From Gammaproteobacteria bacterium (lineage in GTDB: Bacteria > Pseudomonadota > Gammaproteobacteria > Steroidobacterales > Steroidobacteraceae): a stretch of 55,170 bases of DNA. Position 1 is the first letter of the stretch, and every line of letters begins with the position of its first letter. The DNA is taken from contig DAHVQK010000062.1 in assembly GCA_027317845.1 (NCBI GenBank), positions 1 through 55,170 of the forward strand. The letters run 5' to 3'. Positions 1-6,931 of this stretch are shown in pieces. Made by a program: the position numbers and the translations under genes. A model generated the notes under the pieces. That model did not search any database, was not told the origin of the DNA, and saw only the letters and a program-made list of their open reading frames with translations.

Positions 1-264
1 ATGTACCAGGACGAGACCTCGTCTGCGCTGCTGCTCGACCAGAATGCGGTTTACGGCAACCTGCCGGCCTACGCGCTGTTCAACTTCAAGCTGGGCGCCA
101 ACGCCGGCAACGGCATGCACGTGGACCTGTTCATCTCGAACCTCATGAACCGGCTCGCCGAGTACTCGCGCTTCACGGAGAGCAATCCAAGTATCGACAG
201 CCAGGTCTACATCCTGCCGGCTCAGCCCCGCACCTTCGGGGTGGAGTTCGGTCAGGACTTCTAG
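1..264 (+). CDS. TonB-dependent receptor, C-terminal fragment
   Basis: Only the last 87 codons or so are inside the window, and the ATG at base 1 is probably internal. The residues look like the final strands of an outer-membrane beta-barrel: alternating hydrophobic and polar residues, an FISNLMNR motif typical of the last strands of TonB receptors, and a terminal Phe (FGVEFGQDF) as used by the BAM machinery. Such receptors import iron chelates, vitamins or glycans using TonB energy. The substrate cannot be judged because the plug and N-terminus are missing. A strong hairpin follows the stop codon. Confidence 0.75.
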   Translation: MYQDETSSALLLDQNAVYGNLPAYALFNFKLGANAGNGMHVDLFISNLMNRLAEYSRFTESNPSIDSQVYILPAQPRTFGVEFGQDF

Positions 265-270
265 TCGAGT

Positions 271-299
271 GGCTGCAAGCGCTGCCGGCGCTTGCAGCC
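271..299 (+). terminator. Hairpin after the TonB receptor gene
   Basis: A perfect 12-bp stem (GGCTGCAAGCGC paired with its complement) closes a 5-nt loop, 7 bases after the stop codon. There is no U-tract, so it may stabilise the 3' end or act with Rho rather than being a classical intrinsic terminator. Confidence 0.5.
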
Positions 300-360
300 A
301 GGCCCCGCACCGGGGTTGCGGGCTCGGCAAAGGACCTTCGCCCGCCGTGTCCGGATCTTC

Positions 361-388
361 GAGGCGGCCCGCTTCGGCGGGCCGCCTC
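361..388 (-). terminator. UUCG-tetraloop hairpin at the end of the Lrp gene
   Basis: A perfect 12-bp GC-rich stem (GAGGCGGCCCGC and its complement) closes a TTCG loop, the most stable RNA tetraloop. It overlaps the stop codon of the Lrp-type gene and faces the convergent TonB receptor gene. There is no obvious U-tract on either strand. Confidence 0.5.
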
Positions 389-809
389 AGAGTTTGAACG
401 TCGAGAGCAGCAGGCTCGTTTCGCTGCTCGAGACTCCGGGAGTGCGGCTGATTCTCGCGAGCACCCGGTCGAAAGAGGCGAGGCTGTCGGCGCGTAGCTC
501 CGCCACCAGATCCCATCGCCCATTGGTGCTGTGCAGGCTTGCGACGGCCGGATCGCCGCGCAGCGTCTTCACCACGGCATCGACCTGATTCCCCTCCGCG
601 GCGATCGTCATGAATGCGCGGATGCTTTGCTCCTGAACGTCAGGCTTCAGCCGCACCGTGTAGCCCACGATGGTCCCGTCGGCCTCGAGCTTGGCCATGC
701 GGTTTTGGACCGTCCCGCGCGCTACCCCCAGCTTCTTGGCGAGCGACGCGACGGATGCGCGCGCATCGGCGCGCAGCAGCGCGATGAGCCGATGATCGAG
801 GTCGTCCAC
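387..809 (-). CDS. Lrp/AsnC-family transcriptional regulator
   Basis: This is a feast/famine regulator of about 140 residues. Residues 3-55 form the winged helix-turn-helix (DDLDHRLIALLRADARAS, then SLAKKLGVARGTVQNRMAKL), and the rest is the RAM ligand-binding domain. The GTG start is chosen because GGGAG lies 7 nt upstream and the protein then begins at the usual family position; an ATG at 869 would add 20 residues of non-homologous character. It is divergent from the ornithine cyclodeaminase/arginase operon, so the likely role is sensing arginine, ornithine or proline and controlling that operon and itself. That role is inferred from context. It ends in a UUCG hairpin. Confidence 0.9.
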   Translation of the reverse strand: MDDLDHRLIALLRADARASVASLAKKLGVARGTVQNRMAKLEADGTIVGYTVRLKPDVQEQSIRAFMTIAAEGNQVDAVVKTLRGDPAVASLHSTNGRWDLVAELRADSLASFDRVLARISRTPGVSSSETSLLLSTFKL

Positions 810-863
810 GGGGTGACTCCCGAGATGTGGATTCTGGAGTGGCCAGCTTAGCAAATTGACAGG

Positions 864-913
864 GATCATTGGCGTTCTGGTCACTCGATGGCGAGTTTTG
901 ATCATTGTTCTGG
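864..913. promoter_or_regulatory. Direct repeats in the lrp/ocd divergent region
   Basis: GATCATTGGCGTTCTGG (864-880) is repeated as GATCATTGTTCTGG (900-913), the second copy lacking the GGC. The two lie in the most AT-rich part of the divergent gap, about 36 bp apart. Spaced degenerate repeats are typical of Lrp-family binding sites, so an operator is plausible but not proven. Confidence 0.45.
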
Positions 914-995
914 CTTTTTTCTGGCCTGAGGCCGCGGGATCATCCTCCCGACGTGGCGTATCCCTCGTGATGCGCCTGATTTCGGGAGAACGATC

Positions 996-2078
996 ATGGT
1001 TGATTTCATCGGTATCCGGCGCGTCCAGGAACTCGTGGCAGACCTGGGCCCCGCGGCATTCATCGCGGGAATGGCGCGCGAGATCGAGGCGGACTACCGG
1101 CGGTGGTCCGAGTTCGAGAAATCTCCGCGTCATGCCACGCATTCCCCGGTGGGCGTCATCGAGCTGATGCCGACCTCCGATGGCCGCCAGTACGCTTTCA
1201 AGTACGTGAATGGCCATCCCAAGAACACCGCCAAGGGCCTGTTGACGGTCATGGCCTTCGGTGTGCTCGCGGATGTCGAGACAGGCTATCCGCTCTTGCT
1301 GTCTGAGATGACGCTGACAACCGCGTTGCGCACGGCGGCGACCTCCGCTGTCGCCGCCCGGTGGATGGCCCGTCGCGATGGGCGTGTCATGGCGCTGATC
1401 GGCAACGGCTCGCAGGCCGAATTCCAGGTCATCGCATTCCAGCACCTGCAGGGGATCCGTGAGGTGCGCCTGTACGATGTCGACGCGGATGCCACCGACA
1501 AGCTGGAGGACAATCTCGCGCGGCTGAGGCTCGAGGGGCTGAAGGTCGTGCGCTGCCGGTCCAGCGCGGAGGCCGTGCGCGGCGCGGATATCGTCACGAC
1601 GGTGACCGCGGACAAGCGCAACGCGACCATCCTGACGCCCGAGATGATCGCGCCAGGCATGCATGTGAATGCGGTCGGGGGCGATTGTCCGGGCAAGACG
1701 GAGTTGCATGCGGACATCCTGCGGCGCGCCGATGCGCGCGTGGTGGTGGAATTCGAGCCCCAGTCGCGCATCGAAGGGGAGATCCAGCAGCTCCCGGCCG
1801 ACTTTCCGGTGACGCAGCTCACCGAGGTGGTGAACGGTCGCAAACCGGGGCGTGTGAGCGACGCAGAGGTCACCATTTTCGATTCCGTCGGGTTCGCGCT
1901 GCAGGATTTCTCCGCCTTGCGCTATCTGTACCGGCTGCATCAACAGCGCCGCGGCACGCGCGCCACCATCGATCTGATTCCCGATCTCGAGGATCCGAAG
2001 GATCTCTTTTCGGTGCTCGCCACGCAGTTGGATGAGCGCAAACGGCCGGCGCCGGTCACGGAGAGGCTGAGCGCATGA
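996..2078 (+). CDS. ocd: Ornithine cyclodeaminase
   Basis: Converts L-ornithine to L-proline and ammonia in the cytosol, using tightly bound NAD. The 360-residue length matches the long bacterial form of the ornithine cyclodeaminase/mu-crystallin family. Visible features are a Rossmann glycine motif ALIGNGSQAEFQ (about 133-144), the substrate-side motif FKYVNGHPKN, and the catalytic-Asp signature GGDCPGKTEL (about 228-237) that marks true ornithine cyclodeaminases. GGGAGAACGATC before the ATG is a good ribosome site. The stop codon overlaps the start of the arginase gene (ATGA), so the two are translationally coupled and form an arginine-to-proline route. The divergent Lrp-type gene is the likely regulator. 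Confidence 0.95.
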   Translation: MVDFIGIRRVQELVADLGPAAFIAGMAREIEADYRRWSEFEKSPRHATHSPVGVIELMPTSDGRQYAFKYVNGHPKNTAKGLLTVMAFGVLADVETGYPLLLSEMTLTTALRTAATSAVAARWMARRDGRVMALIGNGSQAEFQVIAFQHLQGIREVRLYDVDADATDKLEDNLARLRLEGLKVVRCRSSAEAVRGADIVTTVTADKRNATILTPEMIAPGMHVNAVGGDCPGKTELHADILRRADARVVVEFEPQSRIEGEIQQLPADFPVTQLTEVVNGRKPGRVSDAEVTIFDSVGFALQDFSALRYLYRLHQQRRGTRATIDLIPDLEDPKDLFSVLATQLDERKRPAPVTERLSA

Positions 2079-3067
2079 GTGCGCCGCGGCGCATGGTCAG
2101 CCTGATCGGTGCACCGACGGATGTCGGCGCGGCGGAGCGCGGCGCCTCCATGGGGCCGGAAGCCATGCGGGTTGCGGGCATTCAACAGGCGCTCGAGGAG
2201 AGGGGACTGCGTGTGCTCGACCGCGGCAATCTGGCCGGGCCCGCCAACCCCCGCCGGCCACCGGTCGATGGCTACCGTAACCTCCAGGCTGTGTTCGAGT
2301 GGAATCGCCTGGTGCACGAGGCGGTGTACGAGGACCTCTGCGCCGATCGGCTGCCCATTGTGCTCGGCGGCGACCATTCCCTCGGCATCGGCTCGATCAG
2401 CGCCGTGTCGCGGCGCTGCCGCGAGAGCGGCCGTAAGCTGCGGGTGCTGTGGCTCGATGCGCACGCGGACTTCAATACCGGGGAGCTCTCCCCGAGCGGC
2501 AATCTGCACGGCATGCCGCTCGCGTGCCTCTGTGGTCATGGCCCGAAACCGTTGGCGGAGTTGGGTGGCGCCACGCCGGCGATTCACCCGCAGTGGATCC
2601 GGCAGATCGGGATACGCAGCGTCGATGAGGGCGAGAAGCGCTTCGTGCACGAGCTCGCGGTCGAAGTGTTCGACATGCGCTACATCGATGAAATGGGCAT
2701 GCGCCAGACGATGGAGCAGGCGCTCGCCGGTCTCGACCGGGATACCCATCTGCACGTGAGTTTCGATGTCGATTTTCTGGACCCCGACATCGCTCCGGGA
2801 GTGGGCACGACGGTGCCGGGAGGTCCGACCTACCGCGAGGCCCAGCTGTGCATGGAGATGATCGCCGACACGCGCCTGGTGGGTTCGCTCGATGTGGTCG
2901 AGCTCAATCCCGCGCTCGATGTGCGCAATGAGACCGCGGTGCTCGCGGTGAGCCTGCTCGAATCCCTGTTCGGCAAGAGCACGCTGGTGCGGCGTCAGGG
3001 CTCACGTCCCGCGCTCGGAGTGGTCGGTGCGGGCTCGCGCGCGCCATCAACGCATCATCGTCCTTGA
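2075..3067 (+). CDS. rocF: Arginase
   Basis: Hydrolyses L-arginine to L-ornithine and urea, feeding the upstream ornithine cyclodeaminase. The ureohydrolase manganese motifs are all present: GGDHS (98-102), DAHAD (128-132) and SFDVDFLDPD (about 229-238). The ATG overlaps the ocd stop codon by four bases. The reading frame runs about 25 residues past the point where arginases usually end (after LFGKSTL), into a Pro/Ser/Arg-rich tail without family resemblance. This suggests the original stop was lost, or that the DNA downstream has been rearranged. No urease or urea transporter gene is seen in the window. Confidence 0.93.
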   Translation: MSAPRRMVSLIGAPTDVGAAERGASMGPEAMRVAGIQQALEERGLRVLDRGNLAGPANPRRPPVDGYRNLQAVFEWNRLVHEAVYEDLCADRLPIVLGGDHSLGIGSISAVSRRCRESGRKLRVLWLDAHADFNTGELSPSGNLHGMPLACLCGHGPKPLAELGGATPAIHPQWIRQIGIRSVDEGEKRFVHELAVEVFDMRYIDEMGMRQTMEQALAGLDRDTHLHVSFDVDFLDPDIAPGVGTTVPGGPTYREAQLCMEMIADTRLVGSLDVVELNPALDVRNETAVLAVSLLESLFGKSTLVRRQGSRPALGVVGAGSRAPSTHHRP

Positions 3068-3435
3068 TTGTCAACTCATGTTCGAGGTCATGCGCAACCT
3101 GAACTCCGATATCCTCGGAGCGCAGGATGGCTTCACCGAATGAGCCGCCTATGCCTTCGGTGATGCGCGTCGTCTCTCCCGTCACGTGGTTCTGGATGCT
3201 GGGCCTGCGGGCGGCGCCGGGGTCGATCAGCGTGACCGGCGCTTTCGGCCCGTGGGAGGGTGGCTCGGCCTGATTCCCCTTGCGATACTGCGCGGCAGCG
3301 GCAGCATAAAGCCAGCATGCGCCTCATCACATGATCGGCCTGGAAAGCACCGATGCGAGCCGTGCCGCGCGGTTTCGGCGCGCGCGATCGTACACGAGTT
3401 GAACCGGGTGGCCACAATGGCACAGGATGCGGGCC
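3068..3435. other. Intergenic stretch between arginase and KDG kinase
   Basis: No gene can be supported here. A minus-strand frame from 3185 begins with a protein-like stretch (MTGETTRITEGIGGSFGEA...) but runs into the arginase tail and becomes arginine-rich. A plus-strand frame of 40 codons (3151-3273) is also open. Neither has a recognisable homologue or a convincing ribosome site. The odd arginase tail next to this stretch hints that it holds remnants of an older gene. Confidence 0.4.
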
Positions 3436-4413
3436 ATGCAGAGGGATGCCGATAGTGATGACGCGCGCTGGGTGAGCGTCCGGCGGATCACTGCGCTCGG
3501 GGAGCCGTTGCTCGAGCTGCAGCCGGCCGGGGGTGAGATCCGTCTGGCGTTCGGCGGAGACGTCGCGAACTGCCTGGCGTGTCTCGCCCGGATACTTGGT
3601 GCGGGCGGCCCGGAGCTCTCGCTCGTCAGCGCACTCGGGGACAGCGGCTATTCCGAGTGGCTGCGGGAGCGCCTGCGCCGTGAGGGCATCCGGCTGAGTG
3701 AACCGCCGCTCACGGGCGAGCCCGGCCTCTACGGACTGCCGCTCGATCCTGTGCGCCGGCCCGGCTTCTCGTACTGGCGCGCCCGATCGGCGGCGAGCGA
3801 GTTCCTGCGCTCGGCCGACCCGCTCCAGCTCGAGGCGCTGCTCGGGGATCCGGATGTCCTCGTGGTGACCGGGATCACGCTCGCGCTGTGCTCGGCGGCG
3901 AGCTTCCGGCATCTGTGCCAATGGATCGATCGGCATCGCATCCGATGCCGCATCGTATTCGACGTCAACTACCGCGCCCGCCTGTGGCGGGACGAGGGCC
4001 TCGCCCGGGAGCGCATCGGCAGACTCGAGGCGCTCGCTGAGGTGATCGCCACGGGAACCGAGGACGAGAGGGCCCTCTGGGGCTGCGCGGATGAGGCGGC
4101 GGTCATGCGCCGCCTCGGCCGCCCCCGGGTCGAGTGTGTGATCCGGGGAGGCGCCGCGGGGAGTTGGGTGGGCACGGGAGAGCGCTGGCGGCACATTCCC
4201 ACCGTGCCGGTGCGTGCGCTCGATACGGCCGGCGCCGGCGATTCACACCTCGCCGGCTATCTGGCCGCGCGGATCAGAGGGCGCGCGCGCGCCGAGTCCG
4301 CCGCCTACGCGAACCAGGTTGCCGCGCTCATCGTCGCGCAGCGAGGCGCCGCTCCCCGCGAGGGGCTGACGTTTCCGCCGCTTCCCGCTCAGATGAGCGG
4401 CTCGACTTCGTGA
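3436..4413 (+). CDS. kdgK: 2-keto-3-deoxygluconate kinase (PfkB family)
   Basis: A ribokinase-family sugar kinase of about 325 residues. The C-terminal PfkB signature reads DTAGAGDSHLAGY and contains the catalytic Asp and anion hole; the N-terminal substrate motif is FGGDVANCL. The FDVNYRARLW segment is typical of 2-keto-3-deoxygluconate kinases, so the likely reaction is KDG plus ATP to KDPG, feeding Entner-Doudoroff aldolase. The start at 3436 is preferred because AGGA lies 8 nt upstream; an in-frame ATG at 3427 has no such site. No KDPG aldolase or uronate genes are adjacent, so the substrate rests on sequence only. The 3' end overlaps the convergent KirBac gene by 25 bp. Confidence 0.85.
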   Translation: MQRDADSDDARWVSVRRITALGEPLLELQPAGGEIRLAFGGDVANCLACLARILGAGGPELSLVSALGDSGYSEWLRERLRREGIRLSEPPLTGEPGLYGLPLDPVRRPGFSYWRARSAASEFLRSADPLQLEALLGDPDVLVVTGITLALCSAASFRHLCQWIDRHRIRCRIVFDVNYRARLWRDEGLARERIGRLEALAEVIATGTEDERALWGCADEAAVMRRLGRPRVECVIRGGAAGSWVGTGERWRHIPTVPVRALDTAGAGDSHLAGYLAARIRGRARAESAAYANQVAALIVAQRGAAPREGLTFPPLPAQMSGSTS

Positions 4414-5261
4414 AACTTCGTGTAATCAATCCGGTCGATTCCGTCCTCGCCCGGTGTCAGGATGTCCGCGAACTTGTGCTGCCAGCGCAGCATCGAGATC
4501 GGATATTCCTGTTGCGCGATCAGCATCTGTTTGGTGGTTTCGTCGACGCCGCTCAATGTCAGCAGCAGCAACGCGTCAGAGGCTTCGAGCGAGCCGGCCG
4601 AGACACCCGCGAGAGGGCTCGTCTCATCGATGGTGTGCATCAGCGTCCAGCCGAACAGGAAGATGGGATGCTCGCTGCGGCGCAGGCGCAGATCGTGGAT
4701 CCGGCGCAGGTGGTGGCCTTCGACGGTTTGCTCATCGCGGATCAGGCGCAGCTGCGCGCGAGCTTCCATGACCACGTTCTGCCGTTCGTTCGCGGCTCGC
4801 AAGACCAACGTGAGCTTGCCGTCGAGCGGACGGATGACCGCATGGCGGGCGAACAGGAACCGGGCGGTGGGCCTGGAGAAACGCGCGAACATCATGCCCG
4901 CGATCACACCGAGGCTCATCATGCCGGTGAAGATCTCGAGTGAGGCCACGATGTGCGCGTACACGGTCCGCGGGTGCATGTCGCCGTAGCCGACCGTGGC
5001 TAGCGTCTCGACGCTGAAGAAAAACCGCCCCCAGAAGCCCGGTGGATCGAGATGCGTGATGGCGTCGGGCTGCAGCGAGTAGGCCAGGCCGAACAGCAGG
5101 TTGCACAGCACGAAGAAGGCGGCGAAGCTGGCAAAGAGCCTCGGCCAGCTCGTGGTCATGAACACGTGATACAGATCCCGCCAGCGCCGACGCGGCAGAC
5201 CATGGAGCTGTACCTTGCGGCCCGAGCGCAGGGTGCGGGTGAGGGGGGACTGCTTCGTCAC
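4389..5261 (-). CDS. KirBac inward-rectifier potassium channel
   Basis: Inner-membrane potassium channel subunit, expected to be tetrameric. Order of parts: a basic N-terminal slide helix region (about 10-40), TM1 (about 42-62), pore helix and selectivity filter TVGYGD (89-94), TM2 (about 104-128), and a C-terminal immunoglobulin-like Kir cytoplasmic domain to residue 290. Length and layout match bacterial Kir channels. The start is GTG, with TACACT exactly 7 nt upstream and no Shine-Dalgarno, suggesting a leaderless transcript. The gene is convergent with and overlaps kdgK. It could help set membrane potential; physiology is not shown by the sequence. Confidence 0.95.
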   Translation of the reverse strand: MTKQSPLTRTLRSGRKVQLHGLPRRRWRDLYHVFMTTSWPRLFASFAAFFVLCNLLFGLAYSLQPDAITHLDPPGFWGRFFFSVETLATVGYGDMHPRTVYAHIVASLEIFTGMMSLGVIAGMMFARFSRPTARFLFARHAVIRPLDGKLTLVLRAANERQNVVMEARAQLRLIRDEQTVEGHHLRRIHDLRLRRSEHPIFLFGWTLMHTIDETSPLAGVSAGSLEASDALLLLTLSGVDETTKQMLIAQQEYPISMLRWQHKFADILTPGEDGIDRIDYTKFHEVEPLI

Positions 5262-5268
5262 GGTGAGC

Positions 5269-5274
5269 AGTGTA
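5269..5274 (-). promoter_or_regulatory. Putative -10 element of the KirBac gene
   Basis: TACACT on the minus strand lies 7 nt before the GTG start, which would put the transcription start at or next to the start codon. No convincing -35 hexamer is seen. Confidence 0.4.
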
Positions 5275-5477
5275 GCGCGGAGCCGCCAAACCTCGCCTCA
5301 CCGACGCGATCGTCGAAGCGCCCGACCGATCCGCTGCCCAAGGATACGGCGCTGGTGCCCGCGGGTGGCCCGGCCACCTGGCGCTTCGTGGCCGCCTCGC
5401 CGCCGGGGCGGGGGAATTCCTCGAGTGGAGGGTGGAACGCCCGCATCGGGCTCAGGTCTTGATCCGGCGAGTCGTGC

Positions 5478-5500
5478 GAGAGCGCTGATCGTACGCTCTC
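5478..5500. promoter_or_regulatory. Inverted repeat upstream of the DUF1203 gene
   Basis: GAGAGCG and CGCTCTC are separated by 9 bp and end 27 bp before the start codon. It could be an operator or a short leader hairpin. The rest of the 5275-5527 gap shows nothing recognisable. Confidence 0.3.
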
Positions 5501-5527
5501 CCTCCCGTTTCACCCGAGGAGGATCCC

Positions 5528-5995
5528 ATGGATTACCGCATCACTGGATTATCGCCAGAGCTCTTCGAGCCGTTCTTCGGGCTTTCGGATGTTGAGCTCG
5601 CCTGGCATGGCGCGGCACGCGTTCTCGTCGATGAGAAGCCCGGATACCCCGATCGGATCGAGCTGCGAGATGCCGAGCCCGGGGAGAGCGTGCTGCTGGT
5701 GAACTTCACCCACCTGCCCGTGCAGGGTCCGTACCGCTCCTCTTACGCGGTGTACGTTCTCGAGGGCAGCCGAAGCCGTTACGACCGGGTCAACGAGATT
5801 CCCGAGGTGTTTCGTCCAAGGGTGCTCTCCCTCAGGGCGTTCGACCGCCGCGACATGCTCCGTGAGGCGGACCTCGTCCCGGGAACGGCGGCGGAAAGTC
5901 TGATCGAGCGGATGCTCGGACATGCGCACACCGCGTATATTCACGCGCACTATGCCAAGCCGGGTTGCTACGCCGCCCGGATCGAGCGGGCCTAG
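5528..5995 (+). CDS. DUF1203 family protein
   Basis: A soluble protein of 155 residues without signal peptide or membrane segment. It matches the DUF1203 family: the N-terminal FRITGL-like opening (YRITGLSPELFEPFFGLSD), the central LLVNFTHLPVQGPYRSSYAVYV block and the hallmark C-terminal AYIHAHYAKPGCYAARIER. The function is unknown; the conserved His and Cys near the C-terminus could be functional. The start is secured by GAGGAGG 5 nt upstream of the ATG. It appears to be a single-gene unit facing the HAD phosphatase gene. Confidence 0.85.
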   Translation: MDYRITGLSPELFEPFFGLSDVELAWHGAARVLVDEKPGYPDRIELRDAEPGESVLLVNFTHLPVQGPYRSSYAVYVLEGSRSRYDRVNEIPEVFRPRVLSLRAFDRRDMLREADLVPGTAAESLIERMLGHAHTAYIHAHYAKPGCYAARIERA

Positions 5996-6069
5996 GTTGG
6001 AGCGTGAAATGACAGGGAGGGCCGGCCTTGCGGGACGCGGGCGCGGAAGTTGGCTCGGTGGATGACGGC

Positions 6070-6747
6070 TCAGGGGCGGCCACCGATCTCATCGATGTGG
6101 CGCAGCAGATCCGCCGGGTCCTCGTAGACGCGGATCGCGCCCGATCGCTCGAGCTCATCCTGGCCGTATCCGCCCGAGAGCAGGCCGACTCCCAGACCGT
6201 GCGCGCGGCGCGCCGCGAGCATGTCCCAGATGCTGTCGCCGACGATGGCGGCGGAATGGATGTCGACGCCGAGCCGGCTGGCGGCGGCGAGAAACAGGTC
6301 CGGGTCGGGTTTGGCGTGACGCACCTGGTCGCGAGTGACCACGACGGTCTGCGCGGGGTCGACTCCGAGGGCATCGAGATTGTATTTCGCAGAGTCCATC
6401 CAGCCGCTGGTCGCAATTGCCCAGGGAATGCGGGCCTTGGTGAGGTATGCCAGCAAAGACTTCGCACCGGGGAGCGGGCGCACCCATTGCACGAGTCGGG
6501 CGTAGGCTTCGGCATGGTGGCGCTTGAGCGTCTCGAGCAGCTCGCCCGTGATGTCCGCGGAGACCTCGCGCAGCAGCATTTCGGTGAACAAGCCGCCGCT
6601 CATGCCGATGCGCCGGTGGATGCGCCACACCGACAGCTCGATACCCGCGGCGTCAAGCGCCTGCTGCCACGCGAGCACATGCTGATACACACTGTCGACC
6701 AGCGTGCCGTCGAGATCGAACAGGAAGCTGACATCGGTGCGGCTCAT
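6070..6747 (-). CDS. HAD-superfamily phosphatase
   Basis: A haloacid dehalogenase-like hydrolase of 225 residues. Motif I is FLFDLDGTLVDS (nucleophile and acid/base Asp), motif II is the Ser in IATSGW, motif III/IV is KPDPDLFLAAASRLG...VGDSIWDM. The helical cap sits between motifs I and II, as in phosphoglycolate phosphatase and beta-phosphoglucomutase-like enzymes. The substrate is unknown. The start at 6747 is preferred over 6774 because GGGAGG lies just upstream. It is divergent from the glycosidase pair, and the 34-bp palindrome between them may control both sides, which would fit a sugar phosphate as substrate (inference). Confidence 0.88.
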   Translation of the reverse strand: MSRTDVSFLFDLDGTLVDSVYQHVLAWQQALDAAGIELSVWRIHRRIGMSGGLFTEMLLREVSADITGELLETLKRHHAEAYARLVQWVRPLPGAKSLLAYLTKARIPWAIATSGWMDSAKYNLDALGVDPAQTVVVTRDQVRHAKPDPDLFLAAASRLGVDIHSAAIVGDSIWDMLAARRAHGLGVGLLSGGYGQDELERSGAIRVYEDPADLLRHIDEIGGRP

Positions 6748-6812
6748 GGAATCCTCCCATCGCACGGGTGGCACGTGGCGGTCGATTATCCTCCGCCGTG
6801 CTTGCGAGGCTG

Positions 6813-6846
6813 GATTGACATCGATATCATGGTATCGATGTCAATC
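6813..6846. promoter_or_regulatory. 34-bp inverted repeat, probable operator
   Basis: The arms GATTGACATCGATA (6813-6826) and TATCGATGTCAATC (6833-6846) are perfect complements around a 6-bp spacer. The site lies 66 bp upstream of the HAD gene start and 85 bp upstream of the GH31 start. It contains a TTGACA that could serve as a -35 element, so a bound repressor would block transcription. Symmetry and position suggest a sugar-responsive dimeric repressor; no regulator gene is adjacent. Confidence 0.65.
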
Positions 6847-6931
6847 GCCTGCAAGGCATGCTGTGCCCGGAGCAGGGCGCAGCGGCCTGCTCGTGCGCGC
6901 TGCGCCGGGGCGGGAGCCAAGGGGGACGAGC

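Noticed and set aside
810-1943. Long upstream extension of the Lrp frame, antisense to ocd
   Set aside because: The added residues have no Lrp similarity, and a GTG with a good ribosome site at 809 gives the family's normal length.
3151-3273. A 40-codon plus-strand frame (MPSVMRVVSPVTWFW...)
   Set aside because: Protein-like but with no ribosome site, family or conservation evidence.
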